Source of the DNA: Isochrysis galbana
Taxonomy: Eukaryota > Haptophyta > Isochrysidales > Isochrysidaceae
NCBI GenBank assembly: GCA_018136815.1
Contig: CM030944.1
Span: 2,253,345-2,317,344 of the forward strand
Direction: 5' to 3'
Length of the DNA stretch: 64,000 bases
How positions within the stretch are numbered: the stretch's first letter is position 1; the number at the start of each line of letters is the position of its first letter. Under the pieces are notes generated by a model. That model was not told the DNA's origin. It ran no database searches and saw only the letters and a program-made list of their open reading frames with translations. The position numbers and the translations under genes were made by a program. Shown one piece after another: positions 1 to 9,725 of this stretch.

Positions 1-82
1 CTCTTGTTCCTCCTCCTCCCTTTCCCTTTCCTCTCTTCCCGCCTACACATTGTTATCACAAGGAGGCCGAAGCGCGGCCCAA

Positions 83-188
83 GGTGCGGGACTTCTACCG
101 TCCCCGCTCTGACACTTGTGACTTCCAATACCCCCCCCCCCTCCTCCGCGCCAAAAGGCGCGGGACTTCGACCGTCCCCATTGTGACT
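83..188. repeat. Two degenerate tandem units
   Basis: A unit reading roughly gcgggacttc(t/g)accgtcccc followed by ttgtgac occurs at 83-122 and again at 160-188, separated by a C-run. A CA/C microsatellite follows at 191-213. I see no coding potential here. Confidence 0.5.
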
Positions 189-223
189 GCCCCCCCCCCC
201 ACACACACACACACTTCACTGGG

Positions 224-271
224 CTTTTCACAAGACGCCTCCTGTGAAAAGGTCACACTGCTTGTGAAAAG
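224..271. repeat. 11-bp inverted repeat
   Basis: CTTTTCACAAG at 224-234 is the exact reverse complement of CTTGTGAAAAG at 261-271, with a 26-base spacer. It sits between the C-rich repeats and the C-rich leader of the ankyrin gene. No function is evident. Confidence 0.5.
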
Positions 272-511
272 ATTGGGCCCCCTGACGGTATGATTATTCT
301 CGACCCCCTTCCCCCCGCCACTGAGTCCCCCCCCCTTCCCCCCGCCGCCGAGTCCCCCCACCCCCCCCCCCCCCTCCCCGCCGAGCTCCCCCAACCCCTC
401 GCCTCCCCCCTCCCCCTCCTTAGCCGCCGAGCCGTCCCCCATCCGCCCAGCGCCCCGGCCCCTCTACACGCCCAGCGCCCCAGCCCCCTCCTTCGCCTCG
501 TTCTCCCTGAC

Positions 512-1006
512 ATGACACCACCCCTCGTGCGCGCATGCGCACGAGAGGGCGACGATGTGCGAGCCGTCGAGCTCCTGCTCGGACAGGGTCACGCGGGACG
601 CCTCGAGGAGAGCGCGGCAGGCGGAGGGTCGACAGCCCTCATGGCCGCGTGCAAGCAAGGCAACTTCTCGTGCGTTGAGCGCCTCCTGCACGCGGGTGCG
701 CAGGACGTGGCGCTGCTGGAGTGGGCACTTGGGGCGGGCGTGTTGGGTGCGTCGCTGATGTGGGGGTGCCACGGCTGCGCGGGGCTGGTGGCCCGTCTGA
801 GCTCGGAGGTGTCGGTGGAGGGGATGCTCGAGCGCTTCCCGACGTGCCGTGGGTGGCAGAGCGCGTGGATGACGGAGGCGGCGAGGAGCGGCAACCTCGC
901 GCTGGTGCGGGAGCTGCAGCGCTTCCTGCGGCACGCGGTGTTCCCGGAAGCGGCGCTCGTGGCGCTCAAGGCCGGGTACGTGGACGTGGCGGACGTATTG
1001 GTGTAA
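512..1006 (+). CDS. Ankyrin-repeat protein
   Basis: A 164-residue protein starting at the ATG at 512. The frame is open further 5', but that part is a proline-rich translation of a C-run with no domain features, so I prefer the ATG that directly precedes TPPLVRACAREGD. The segment TALMAACKQGNFSCVERLLHAG is a typical ankyrin unit, preceded by a unit around VRAVELLLGQG and followed by weaker helix-pair units to the end (AARSGNLALVRELQRF, ALKAGYVDVADVLV). Ankyrin repeats mediate protein-protein contacts and no catalytic domain is present. The protein ends abruptly on a repeat, so it may be a short family member, a fragment, or the first exon of a longer gene. Long stretches of C downstream of the promoter-like leader are shared with other loci here. 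Confidence 0.6.
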   Translation: MTPPLVRACAREGDDVRAVELLLGQGHAGRLEESAAGGGSTALMAACKQGNFSCVERLLHAGAQDVALLEWALGAGVLGASLMWGCHGCAGLVARLSSEVSVEGMLERFPTCRGWQSAWMTEAARSGNLALVRELQRFLRHAVFPEAALVALKAGYVDVADVLV

Positions 1007-1333
1007 CGTTAAAAAAGTTTTTGCAGGCCGCTCCGCGTTGGTGCCTTCCTTGGACTGAAGTAATACCCGTCACGAAACACCTACAGGCATTGCACTCTAC
1101 ATTGGGGTGGGGAGGGTGTATTCCCTCCCAAGGGCGGGCCCCTCACAAGTACAATCAGCGTCTTCTATGGCCTTATCGGGGGCGGTTTGTGAAAAAAAGT
1201 TGAGGGGGGGGGTTGAGCGGGACGCTTTTTTCTAACCCCCTCCAATCAAAAAAAAATAACTCACAACACCCCCCCCCTCGGAGGCGCGGCTCTGCGTGCC
1301 CGCGACTCGTCTGCGTGCCCGCGACTCGTCTCC
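1007..1333. other. Intergenic, one short tandem duplication
   Basis: No gene is seen. A 19-bp word, ctgcgtgcccgcgactcgt, is perfectly duplicated at 1292-1310 and 1311-1329, immediately before the leucine-rich-repeat reading frame. Confidence 0.6.
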
Positions 1334-2368
1334 GTGAATCTCCCCCGATGGCGCATCATCGACGAGAACACCGTGTGGATCACTGGCGTCCAGATCGACC
1401 AGAACGAATCCGAACTCGTGGCTCATATACTCCGAAACGGGAGCCAGCCACTCAGGCTCGTCAGTATAATGAACACCGAGCTCGGAGACCGCGGCGCGCG
1501 ACTCCTCTGCGAAGCCCTCGCCACAAGGAACGGACCCACCTCCATCGATCTCAGCGGAAACAGCATCACGTGCCTCCGCCCGCTCAGCGCCCTCGCACTC
1601 AAAGACAACCTCGATGAGCTCCTCCTGCGGGACAATGACGTCGGGGACAAAGAGCTCGCCCTCTTCGCAACCGAGGCCGTCGTCCCGGGGAAATGGGACG
1701 CCCTTGGCGTTCTCTTGATGGGCGGGAATCCGGTCAGCGATTCGGGAGTCAAAAGACTCGAGGCGCGTCTCTGCGAGGGGGCCTTCCCCTCCTGCCGCTT
1801 GATGCAGGTCGGACCACGCCGCGGAGTCCAGATGGACACCGTCACCAACCGATGGGCGCGACCCGACTTCGCCGCCAACCACCTGCACCGCGTCAAGCAC
1901 CTCGACCTCCTTGAGGTCGATAGCGCAAAGGTCTTGCCACGGATCGCGAGTCGTCTCGCCTCCCTCGCGCACCCCAACTACTCGCTGCGCTCGCTGCGCT
2001 TGAGTTGTGCAGACGGCGATGTCCTACGCACGCTCGCCAAAGCCGCGCTCCCATGCCTCTCGCGCATCGAGTGGAGTACCTTCAGTGTATCCTCCAACTG
2101 CTCCACCGTGTGTCTGTCTGATGCGGATCTCGATGACGAGGCCTTGGACATGGTCTGTCGCGTGCTTGAGGCAGGAGCGTGTCGGAGGACCCATACGCTC
2201 ATCCTCGACCGCAACCGGATCGGACCGGCGGGCGTGCAGCGCCTGTGCGAGCTCGCGCGGAGCTTCCGGCTGTCGTCGGTAAACCTCTCGTGCAACCCTA
2301 TTGGCGCGGAGAGCCAGCCAATGCTCTCACAGCTGAGGAAGCTCAAGGTGCAGGTTACTCTGCTGTGA
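1334..2368 (+). CDS. Leucine-rich-repeat protein (start unresolved)
   Basis: A 344-codon open frame with ribonuclease-inhibitor/NLR-type leucine-rich repeats. Clear units are LVSIMNTELGDRGARLLCEAL, TSIDLSGNSIT, LDELLLRDNDVGDKELALF, LGVLLMGGNPVSDSGVKRL, HTLILDRNRIGPAGVQRLCEL and SSVNLSCNPIGAESQPML. The frame is also open upstream but has no good ATG: its first candidate at 1334 is GTG and the first in-frame ATG is at about 1469 inside a repeat. The true start is therefore probably in an upstream exon, or the locus is a 5'-truncated copy. LRR proteins of this kind bind other proteins; no nucleotide-binding or kinase domain is visible. The last 64 bp recur at 3071-3134. Confidence 0.65.
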   Translation: MNLPRWRIIDENTVWITGVQIDQNESELVAHILRNGSQPLRLVSIMNTELGDRGARLLCEALATRNGPTSIDLSGNSITCLRPLSALALKDNLDELLLRDNDVGDKELALFATEAVVPGKWDALGVLLMGGNPVSDSGVKRLEARLCEGAFPSCRLMQVGPRRGVQMDTVTNRWARPDFAANHLHRVKHLDLLEVDSAKVLPRIASRLASLAHPNYSLRSLRLSCADGDVLRTLAKAALPCLSRIEWSTFSVSSNCSTVCLSDADLDDEALDMVCRVLEAGACRRTHTLILDRNRIGPAGVQRLCELARSFRLSSVNLSCNPIGAESQPMLSQLRKLKVQVTLL

Positions 2369-3070
2369 TCACGATGCAATTGAGTGTGTGGGGGGGGGGG
2401 GGGGAGAGGGGGGTCGGAGAGGGGGGTCGAATACTCTAGTAAATATAACATGTATATATGCGGGGGGTAATTTCCCCCCGTGTTCGGGTGGTGCACTGGG
2501 ACTTTTGATGGCCCGCACCTTCCCCTGTGGCTTGAGGATGAGACCGCGGCGCGGCGCGCCGCGCATCCTGTTACTTCATCACAAGTTAAAAGATACCAAA
2601 GGGGGCCACTGACCACACAGGGCACACTAATAGTATCACGCGCAGATCAAACGCACACACGGAGGGATTGCGTAGGAGACTCACACAAGCGAACAAGGAG
2701 AGAAGGGGGGAGATCGCGGGTCGACTCATGCGGCCCTCTCCCCCTCCTCATCCCAAAATAAGTTCTAGGGTGCACACCACGCAAAACCACCCGTGACACC
2801 CCCTCCTAAGCGGAGTACGGGGTATGACGTATGACGCTTACAAACAAACAAACAAACCAAATCCACTCCCACACTCCCACGCAGATGAATGCTTGCGTCG
2901 AACATGTCGGCCAAGAGCAAAGAGGGCTATAAGAGAGAGCCACAGGGCTAAAAGGAGCCAGAGGGGGCGGCCGCTACTCCATCTTCTACGCGCCCGACGG
3001 GCAGCGCTTCCGTTCGCTCGCCGAGATTGCGCGCGCCCAACCCGGATCTGCTCCCGGCCGACGCGCTCGA
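2369..3070. other. Intergenic, no gene seen
   Basis: Contains a G-run near 2390-2402 and low-complexity sequence. Open frames are short and lack recognisable domains. Confidence 0.5.
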
Positions 3071-3134
3071 CGTGCAACCCGATTGGCGCGGAGAGTCAGC
3101 CAATGCTCTCACAACTGAGGAAGCTCAAGGTGCA
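3071..3134 (+). repeat. Duplicated 3' tail of the LRR gene
   Basis: These 64 bp match 2289-2352 with only a few substitutions and the same reading frame (CNPIGAESQPMLSQLRKLK). Similarity stops abruptly on both sides, so this is a copied fragment of the LRR gene end, pointing to a larger LRR family with local duplication. Confidence 0.75.
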
Positions 3135-3169
3135 AGTCGGGGAAGGTCAGTACGAGTGCAGGCCCATGG

Positions 3170-3360
3170 GGGCCTAGGGAGTGCGAGTCCCGACCCGCGC
3201 CCACTGGGGGTCTGGGTCAGGGTGTTGAGTGCTCAGCCCATGCCAAGAGGCAGGGCATGAGATTGACTAACGGGCCCCCCCGGAGGGGAGTTAGTGCCCG
3301 GTGTAGGGGGCGCAGAGCGCCCCCATTGTCCCCCACTTATAAAAGTAGGTTGACGGACCG
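3170..3360 (+). repeat. Dispersed repeat ending in a TATA-like dyad
   Basis: About 190 bp resembling 43690-43885. Shared blocks include cggcccgcgcccact-like sequence, gggtctggg, a self-complementary gccc(c/a)tgccaa(g)aggcagggc stem, and the terminal ccccacttataaaagtaggt. The 12-mer acttataaaagt (3335-3346) is an imperfect AT-rich dyad like those found before the MERA genes elsewhere in the window. Confidence 0.65.
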
Positions 3361-4345
3361 TCCGCTTAATGAGAGCCCCGACGCCGTCCCACACACCCTT
3401 GCCGTGGCCAGGAGGTCCGAACTCCCATATCCAAAACACGCGCAATGGGCCTCCAGCCGAGGTCTCCAGACCAACCACGGAGATTCCACAACCCGTGGTT
3501 CTTGTACAGCCACAGCCAACCACGGAGATTCCGGCTAGGAAGCGTGCATGCAGGCGGTAGCGCTTGTAGGCCTATTGCCATTGCGCAAACATATTTTATA
3601 ACGATAGGTTGAGATTACGCACATAATGCGCGCACTACAACAAGCACACAACGCGAAACGGAAATCAAACCAACTGCTGATATGCTAAGCGCAAGAAGCT
3701 GGCACAGGTGCACACACAAAGCTTGTATCCAACTCGGCAATGCGTGTGTCCTATGCGCATCACGTGGGCGCAATCATTCATGGAGATGTGAAGCGCGTAC
3801 AATGTGATAGGATGGGTGGGCCGAACGAAGAAAAAGAAGAGACGGGAATGCCCAAGCAGCATCTCATCAAAGTCGTCGCAGCGCACACGGCACGCACTAA
3901 GAGAGTGTGCACCAGGTGAACACTCCTCGGCACATTGGAGGCCGGGCAGTTGTTGCACGTTATAGCCGGCGATTGAATGACAATGTCAACTCACACGCCC
4001 ACCCCTGCCGTATCCGTACGGCGGCAAGATTCCGGGCATGGCCGGACGTGGATGGGGGTTATGGGACGGGAAGGAAGCGGACGAAAAAGATGGTGTCCAC
4101 GTAATAGTGTGCAGCAAACGTAGCCTTCTGCAGTCACCAGCCGGTTCTTTCCCCCCAAAAGTCGCCCAGATGAGCCAGGCAGCCTGCACATTCCACCCTG
4201 CAAGCCATGGGACTCGAATGTAAAAACTCTTCGAGGCCCTCCTAGACGCTCGCCAAGCTATGGACGTCGCATCGACAGCCATGCCCCGCGCGCCCACAAG
4301 GGCTGCGGCAAGGATCCCCGGAGTGATCGATCCTACTATCATCCA
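3361..4345. other. Intergenic, no gene seen
   Basis: A 17-bp word, ccaaccacggagattcc, occurs twice (3470-3486 and 3518-3534). A minus-strand open frame at 3986-4342 begins hydrophobically (IVGSITPGILAAALVGARG). It could be an extra exon of the membrane-protein gene to its right, but I see no convincing splice pair. Confidence 0.4.
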
Positions 4346-6478
4346 TCACGCAAGCCTCCGCGACTCAGCCCCTTGCGCCGCGACGGGCTCCGCTTTCGAA
4401 GTCGTTGAGACCACCAAATCTTCATCTGCCGGCACAGACCCCCGCGACTCTGCACCCTGTGCTGCCTCAGGCTCCGCTTTGAAAGTTGATGAGCTCTCTT
4501 GAGTTTCCTCTGCCGATGTGTTATCCTTCGAAAGTGTCTCCTCCCCTGGGCTGTCCTTTCCCGTCGACGCCGCCTCACCCGGGGTGTCTTGGCTCACTGG
4601 GGCCGCCACGGCCAGTTCTTGATCTGTGGACGCCGCCTCGATAGGGTTTTGATCCGCAGACGCCTTCTCGGCAGTGTCTTGATCCGTAGATAACTCCTCG
4701 AGTGGGTCTTGATCCGTGGACACCGCCTCCCCAGTTGGAGCGGCTGGCTCAAGAGTGGGTGCGTAAACACGTCCCACCATGGCACTGCCAAAGTTCAGCG
4801 GCCATTTGACGAACCCCTCCGCTTTCTCCAAGGCTTGAAGTCGACTGAGTTCGTCCACTTCGGAGAGGAGTCTCCGGGGACCAACGAGAGCACCCACGAA
4901 TGTACCAAGGATGGCGCCAATCGTCACCGAAAAGAACCCTCGAATGGCTGGAATGGTAATGTACAACACGGCCGCAACGATGAGGTCTGTTATGCCGCCG
5001 AACACACGCACGATGGCCCCAAAGAAGTTGTCGCGCTCGGCTATGTTCCCAAGGATCAGAGCGCCAAGGAGCCCGCTCAAAACAGGGAGCCACACCTCGC
5101 CCGAAGTGGCCCCTAGCGCCAAGAGCGCGTCATTGCTCGCCGCACTGACTGTCATGAGAGCATCGTTGCTGGCAGCCTTTGTTGCGACAACAAGATGAGA
5201 CACTAGGTCTTGTAGGCTGGCGGCACTTGCGCGCTGGAGATCCTCAACGGAGACGCTCCTTAGGAGCTCGTCTGGAGACTTAAAAGTGCTCAAAGCACTT
5301 AAGTCAGGGACAGCAAGGCTCAAGTCGGCAGGCTTCAGGTTGGACAAGTCAGGAGGCACGAAGCCGTTCAGGTCAGGAGGCTTCAACGAATCCAACCTGG
5401 CCGTGATCTTGGAGAAGTCAAAGCTGTCAGCGGCGTATGCCGGCTCGGGTCCGAGATGAAAGGTCAGCTCCCGGGGCTCGGTGGGGAAAAAATTGGCGCC
5501 AGTCGCCGGCTGCCCCGACGTGAGCTTCACATCTTGCACTGCAGGGAAGTTCATCGGCACAGCCTCCAATTCAGGCACATTCAATTCGACCTCTGGCAGT
5601 TTGAGGTCGACGTTGTGACCTGTCACTGGAGACTCTGTTAGGAGCTGGATGTCTGGACCTCCAGAGAAGCTCGTCTGCACAGCCTCAACATCAGGGACCT
5701 TCAATTCAACCTCAGGCGTCTTGAAATCGACATCTGGAGCTTTCAGATCCACCTCCGGAGCCTTGAGCTCAATCTCGGGGGCCTGCATTTCTACCTTTGG
5801 TACATTATCTTCCACACTCGTTGGTGCCTTCGCTTCCGCCTGGGTCGACTTAGCCTCGACCGTGAGTGAACTGGCAGCATCTGGGTTCGCCAACTCCGGT
5901 GAGCTCATATCGGCTTTAGTCTCCTGCGATCCAACATCTGCTTCGGGTGCCGTCGAGCCAAAGTCTGGCATCTTGAGGTTCTTTCCTTCAGGCATCTGCA
6001 GTTCAACCTCCGGCATCTTGATACTGCTTACGCTCTCCTTAAGCTTTTCGATGAAGACGGGTCCATTTGTCTGCGCCTCCCTCCACAGCTTGTCTATGAA
6101 GGCGGGAGTCTTCATGTTGCCCAGGTCTGCCATCTGGATGGCACTCAGGTCAAGCTTACTTGAGTCGACCTGCTTGAGGTCGATCAAGCTGAGCTGCGAG
6201 GGATCAGGCAGACTGAGCTGAGAGAAATCTATCGCCTTGAGCTGTGCAAAAATGGATGACGCAGGGACAGGCTCGACCAGCCCTTCCTTCAGCGCGGAGT
6301 CCCAGCCAAGTCTGCCTGCGTATCCTCCGAGCCCAAGACCGAGCAGCCTCGCGCCGCCAACCTGGTTCTTGCGGGGCGTGGCGGGCTCCTGAGCCATGGC
6401 GAGGGGCGGCATGCGGCGCGGCACGAGCACAGGGCCGCCCGCCCACAGCGAGAGCGCGGCGCAGCTGAGCAGCAGCAT
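4346..6478 (-). CDS. Secreted or plastid membrane protein with AHNAK-like heptads
   Basis: A 710-residue protein. I start at the ATG at 6478 because it opens a signal peptide (MLLLSCAALSLWAGG); the open frame continues 5' only through low-complexity leader. Regions in order: signal peptide, residues 1-20; Leu/Asp-rich repeats (LSLPDPSQLSLIDLKQV); then from about residue 165 a run of heptads of the form P-E-V-x-L-K-A, as in PEIELKAPEVDLKAPDVDF, resembling those of AHNAK/periaxin; near residue 470 a twin motif ASNDAL; two to four membrane segments (VWLPVLSGLLGALIL, LIVAAVLYITIPAI, IGAILGTFVGALVG); and an acidic tail with STDQD repeats. AHNAK-type repeats are structural scaffolds. Function is not assignable from sequence. 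The membrane block suggests an organellar or endomembrane anchor. Confidence 0.6.
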   Translation of the reverse strand: MLLLSCAALSLWAGGPVLVPRRMPPLAMAQEPATPRKNQVGGARLLGLGLGGYAGRLGWDSALKEGLVEPVPASSIFAQLKAIDFSQLSLPDPSQLSLIDLKQVDSSKLDLSAIQMADLGNMKTPAFIDKLWREAQTNGPVFIEKLKESVSSIKMPEVELQMPEGKNLKMPDFGSTAPEADVGSQETKADMSSPELANPDAASSLTVEAKSTQAEAKAPTSVEDNVPKVEMQAPEIELKAPEVDLKAPDVDFKTPEVELKVPDVEAVQTSFSGGPDIQLLTESPVTGHNVDLKLPEVELNVPELEAVPMNFPAVQDVKLTSGQPATGANFFPTEPRELTFHLGPEPAYAADSFDFSKITARLDSLKPPDLNGFVPPDLSNLKPADLSLAVPDLSALSTFKSPDELLRSVSVEDLQRASAASLQDLVSHLVVATKAASNDALMTVSAASNDALLALGATSGEVWLPVLSGLLGALILGNIAERDNFFGAIVRVFGGITDLIVAAVLYITIPAIRGFFSVTIGAILGTFVGALVGPRRLLSEVDELSRLQALEKAEGFVKWPLNFGSAMVGRVYAPTLEPAAPTGEAVSTDQDPLEELSTDQDTAEKASADQNPIEAASTDQELAVAAPVSQDTPGEAASTGKDSPGEETLSKDNTSAEETQESSSTFKAEPEAAQGAESRGSVPADEDLVVSTTSKAEPVAAQGAESRRLA

Positions 6479-7049
6479 GGGGGAGGGGAGAGAGAGAGAG
6501 GGAGAGAAACCGAGGCAGAGGCGGAGGTGGAGGGGGGCGGGGCGAGATGCTGCCAGGAGGGAGGTGGCGGAGAGATGGGGGAGGGAGTACAAGGGGAGAG
6601 CAGGCGGGAAGCAGAGATATTTGCTTGAAGAGACGAAGGGTATTTCTGCTAGTGTTGGAGGGAAAGAAGGGAAGCTAGAGACGAGAGAGAGGGGGGGAGG
6701 GAGAGAGGGAGCAGTAGAGAAGAAGGGAAGGGAAGAACGGGGGAGCGAGGGGACGAGACGGAGAGTGAGAGTAGACGGATGGGGAACCACTGAATTCTTA
6801 ATAGCAGCAGCACTGCCATTAATATGGAGCAGAGAAGCCTTGCATTCTCTCTCGCGCGCGCGGGCAGAGTGGCGAGGCGCGCGTCGTCGGAGTTGCTCAC
6901 ATGGAAAGAGAGAGAGGGTGTGGAGGGCGGCGGAAGGATAGAATAAAGGAAGGGGAGAGGGAGAGAAGAGAGAGCGGGCCACCCGGGGAGATTCCCCCTC
7001 AAGTGCCTCCCCACCCCCGCCCCGCCCCCCCGCCCCTGCCCGCGCGGGG

Positions 7050-7055
7050 CGCACG

Positions 7056-7127
<72 letters not shown>

Positions 7128-7140
7128 TCTCTCTCTCCCG
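7050..7140. repeat. Poly-C tract followed by (CT)n microsatellite
   Basis: About 34 C residues (7057-7090) run into an alternating CT tract to about 7122. It lies in the pyrimidine-rich (sense-strand) 5' leader of the 4346-6478 gene and is a likely hotspot of sequencing error and length variation. Confidence 0.9.
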
Positions 7141-7422
7141 CCGGCGCTCTCTCTTCCCTCTTCTTCTTCCTCCCAACTGTCCCAACACTGGAAAGAGAAA
7201 GAGGAGAGAGAGAGAGCAGAGCCGCTCTCCTCTCTCCGACTGTTCGCATCCATCTTGCCGAAGCTGGGAGAACACACAGCGAGAAGAGGGGTCAGAGTTT
7301 TCTTGTTGTGCGAGTATAACCTTAGTGCTGACGGACCGAAGACGCCCATCGACGGCAACGGAAAAAAAAAGATCTGAAGATTCAGGGCTACACACCTATC
7401 GCTAGTCAGGTATATTCTACCC

Positions 7423-7803
7423 TCACCCGTCATCGCCCCTTTCTCCCGTCGCCCCGCATCCTCGCCTTCCCCCCTCTTTCCTTTTCGTTTGGTGTCGGGG
7501 GTGCGGCCCTGGTACATTACCATGGGCCATGGGCCCGGTTTCGGATGTGTGTTCTGGGAGGGATTGTTGACTGTTGAAGTGTGTTATCGGTATGGTTTCG
7601 ACCTCTAGGTCGTTTCGCGGTTTCGTATGCTTACCCTGCGCCTTCGGGTTGTCTACTATCTCAGAGTCGCTTCCCGATTCCCTCTGCTCGTGTTTAGTTC
7701 CCTGCATCCGGGAGAGTTTGAGTTTGCGTGTTTCTGTTGCGATTATGTGCTCGATACCTAGCCTTGCACTAGGGACATGAATGAGCTCCTCGCTAGGTTT
7801 CAA
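7423..7803 (-). other. Uncharacterised open frame, 126 codons
   Basis: Begins MKPSEELIHVPSARLG and is polar and lysine-rich with balanced composition, unlike the low-complexity frames around it. Its 3' part (7485-7560) is about 70% similar to 34900-34975, which suggests a transposable-element origin. I do not recognise a domain. Confidence 0.25.
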
Positions 7804-8144
7804 GTTTCCTTTGTTGTCCGTTTCATAGATTGGGCGAAAGTCGCCTAGGTCTATTCTTTTCTTTGGCTATAAGTATAAGTAGCGCCTGCAATCGCGTACG
7901 CGTACGCACGTACAACGACGTACATCTATATGAGACAACAAAAAGCCATAGATAGGACATAGGACCCACACAGAGCCCCACGCACGCACCACACACACGG
8001 TAGTTTGAAGCCCCGGGGTTCGAACCCACTTGACGTTGCCACCACGGACGAGCTCCGCGCCTAGTTTCGACAGCGTGTGTGTCAGCGTGTCGGGGTCGGT
8101 CGGGGGGGGGGCTATTAATACATTAATAGTAGGTTTGGCGGCCA

Positions 8145-8203
8145 CGGCTAACATATTAGATACTAATAGTGCACATCGGCTAACATATTAGATACTAATA
8201 GTG
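8145..8203. repeat. 32-bp-period tandem repeat
   Basis: The 27-mer starting cggctaacatattagatac occurs exactly at 8145-8171 and 8177-8203. Related taatag-rich words flank it (8111-8130 and 8221-8240), making an AT-rich island inside GC-rich DNA. Confidence 0.8.
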
Positions 8204-8246
8204 AGATTTGCCAAGTAGATACCTAATATCTAGATAGTAGGCTAAC

Positions 8247-8474
8247 ATGTTCACAAGCTTACTTAGAGGAGATGTCATTCATTGTGGTAGTTCGTATAAG
8301 GAGGAGCACATTCGCCTGCACTTCTTTGTGTGGGAGGAGCCTGCTCCTGGGGCGCCGGAAGACTATGAGCTCACTTTTCGTGACCACTCGAGCTTTGGCT
8401 GTGCGAGTGACTTTGTGCAGGTGGTGTACTCTGGAGGAGGTGTGTGTGTGTACTCTGGAGGAGGTGTGTGTTAA
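8247..8474 (+). other. Short open frame with C-terminal tandem repeat
   Basis: A 75-codon frame (MFTSLLRGDVIHCGSSYK...) whose last two units, VYSGGGVC and VYSGGGVC, come from a directly repeated 24-bp word (tgtgtactctggaggaggtg). The middle (PEDYELTFRDHSSFG) is of ordinary composition. No family is recognised, and it may be a gene fragment next to the repeat at 8473. Confidence 0.25.
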
Positions 8475-8610
8475 AAAAAACCTTTTAATATTCTCGCCTC
8501 ACTCGTGGCACTGGAAGACGCTCACGAAGCCACGCCCTTTCTCTTCCCACTCCCCCACTCCCTGCCTTGCGGCAACTCCCCTCGTGCTCTACTTAGGGGC
8601 CCGGATCGTG
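8473..8610 (+). repeat. Solo copy of the TAATATTCTCGCC-end repeat
   Basis: Starts aaaaccttttaatattctcg and continues through agccacgccc..., ccttgcgg...ctcccctcgtg and ctacttaggggc. It matches the inverted repeats at 47646-47820 and 49015-49188, and the shorter end at 47526-47556. Here only one end is present, with no opposing partner nearby. Confidence 0.6.
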
Positions 8611-9191
8611 CGGGGGGTTCGAGCTAAGCGGGGTGCACCTGTCCCCAACAGTAAGTTCTCTCCTTCCTCCTGTTCTGTTGAGTGACCTGTCTATACAGAA
8701 AGTGTTGCAGGGTGTCGTCGTACTAATGCGCACGACGGTGGCAGCTCCTGTCAACCCGGAGGGCCTGCTGATGCCAAGCCACACCTGCGAGGCAACAGAA
8801 TGGGATGGTGCGAGGCGAGAGGGAGGCAAGGGCGGGTGTGCGGCAGCGAGAGGCGAGGCTGAGAGGGAGAGGGAGAGGCGAGGCGAGGTGGGGAGGCGAG
8901 GAGCAGCGAGGGAGAAGACGAGGCAGGTGAGTGGCAAGTGGCAAGGCGAGTGAGCAGAAATAATGGTGCTAGGGCAGCGCGTGCGCACCGCCATTGGAGT
9001 GGTCCCCGCCCCTCCACCCAATCAGGTGTTGAGCTGCGCGAGCTGCATGGGGGCGGTTGGCCAGGGGGGGCTACGCACGCCGCGCGCGACGGCCGCGGCC
9101 CGCGGCCTGAGGACACTTTTGCCTTCAGGCCTCGCAGGGCATGCCCACCACCTGCGTACCCCTGCAAACACCGCTCGGCCGCCCCAGCGCC
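8611..9191. other. Intergenic, purine-rich block
   Basis: 8800-8940 is G/A-rich low complexity. No gene is supported. Confidence 0.4.
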
Positions 9192-9329
9192 ATGCGGACG
9201 CGTAGGAAAGCCATGGCTACCCGCCCGCGCCGCCCGGCGAACTGCCCGCAGTCCCGCAGTCAAGCGAACAGGAAGCGCGACCAAGGGGGGGGGAAGCGCT
9301 CTGCTCGCGGGTCAACCGACGACGATACG
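9192..9329 (+). CDS. Possible first exon of a basic nuclear protein
   Basis: Forty-six codons from an ATG at 9192, arginine/lysine-rich (MRTRRKAMATRPRRPANC..., ending GGGKRSARGSTDDDT). The frame closes exactly on a consensus splice donor, gtaagt, at 9330, phase 0. Composition and size resemble the basic first exons of the small spliced gene family described at 48066 and 54593, although there is no MERA start. No matching downstream exon is identified, so this may be an orphan exon. Confidence 0.3.
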
Positions 9330-9627
9330 GTAAGTAATCTCATTATTTACGATAATTGTTTCTATAACTCGCGGCCTCCCGCTCTCACAAGTGGCCCGCA
9401 GCGGGGAGATTTTCCCCTTTTATCTTTTATGATCGCAAAGTAGTTTTATGATTTTCTAAGTAGTATCGTTGTGAGTTGTGATTGACCGGGCTACTATAGC
9501 TATAGCCACTATCGTTGCAGAAGTTGGAGTGGTCTCTCGGCGGGGGTTACCACGTTAGAAATTGTAGTCTTGTAGAAGGTCTTGTTGGCTAGCATCCCTA
9601 GCCACATCCACCGGACGAGCCATGCAC

Positions 9628-9725
9628 CAACCGCGCACACCCATCGCGGGGGAGGGGCTCCGTTGCCGATGAGGCACGGTCCCTCAGCACTAGGATGAAC
9701 CTAGGACAACAAGAAAACTCTGACC
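9628..9725 (+). repeat. Dispersed repeat, partner at 56806-56907
   Basis: Both copies share caaccgcgcacaccc, catcgcgggg, aggggctccgttgccg, ggtccc(t/g)cagcacta and aaactctgac, with scattered changes. The second copy directly abuts the AAATTTCG-type module at 56521-56805. Confidence 0.75.

Noticed and set aside
290-511. Proline-rich extension of the ankyrin protein
   Set aside because: Derived from C-runs and simple repeats. No domain or targeting feature.
6479-7249. N-terminal extension of the 4346-6478 frame to 967 codons
   Set aside because: It is translation of CT and C-run leader, and the signal peptide begins at the internal ATG at 6478.
7980-8060. tRNA-like B box ggggttcgaaccc
   Set aside because: No A box at correct spacing, acceptor stem or T stem could be formed on either strand.
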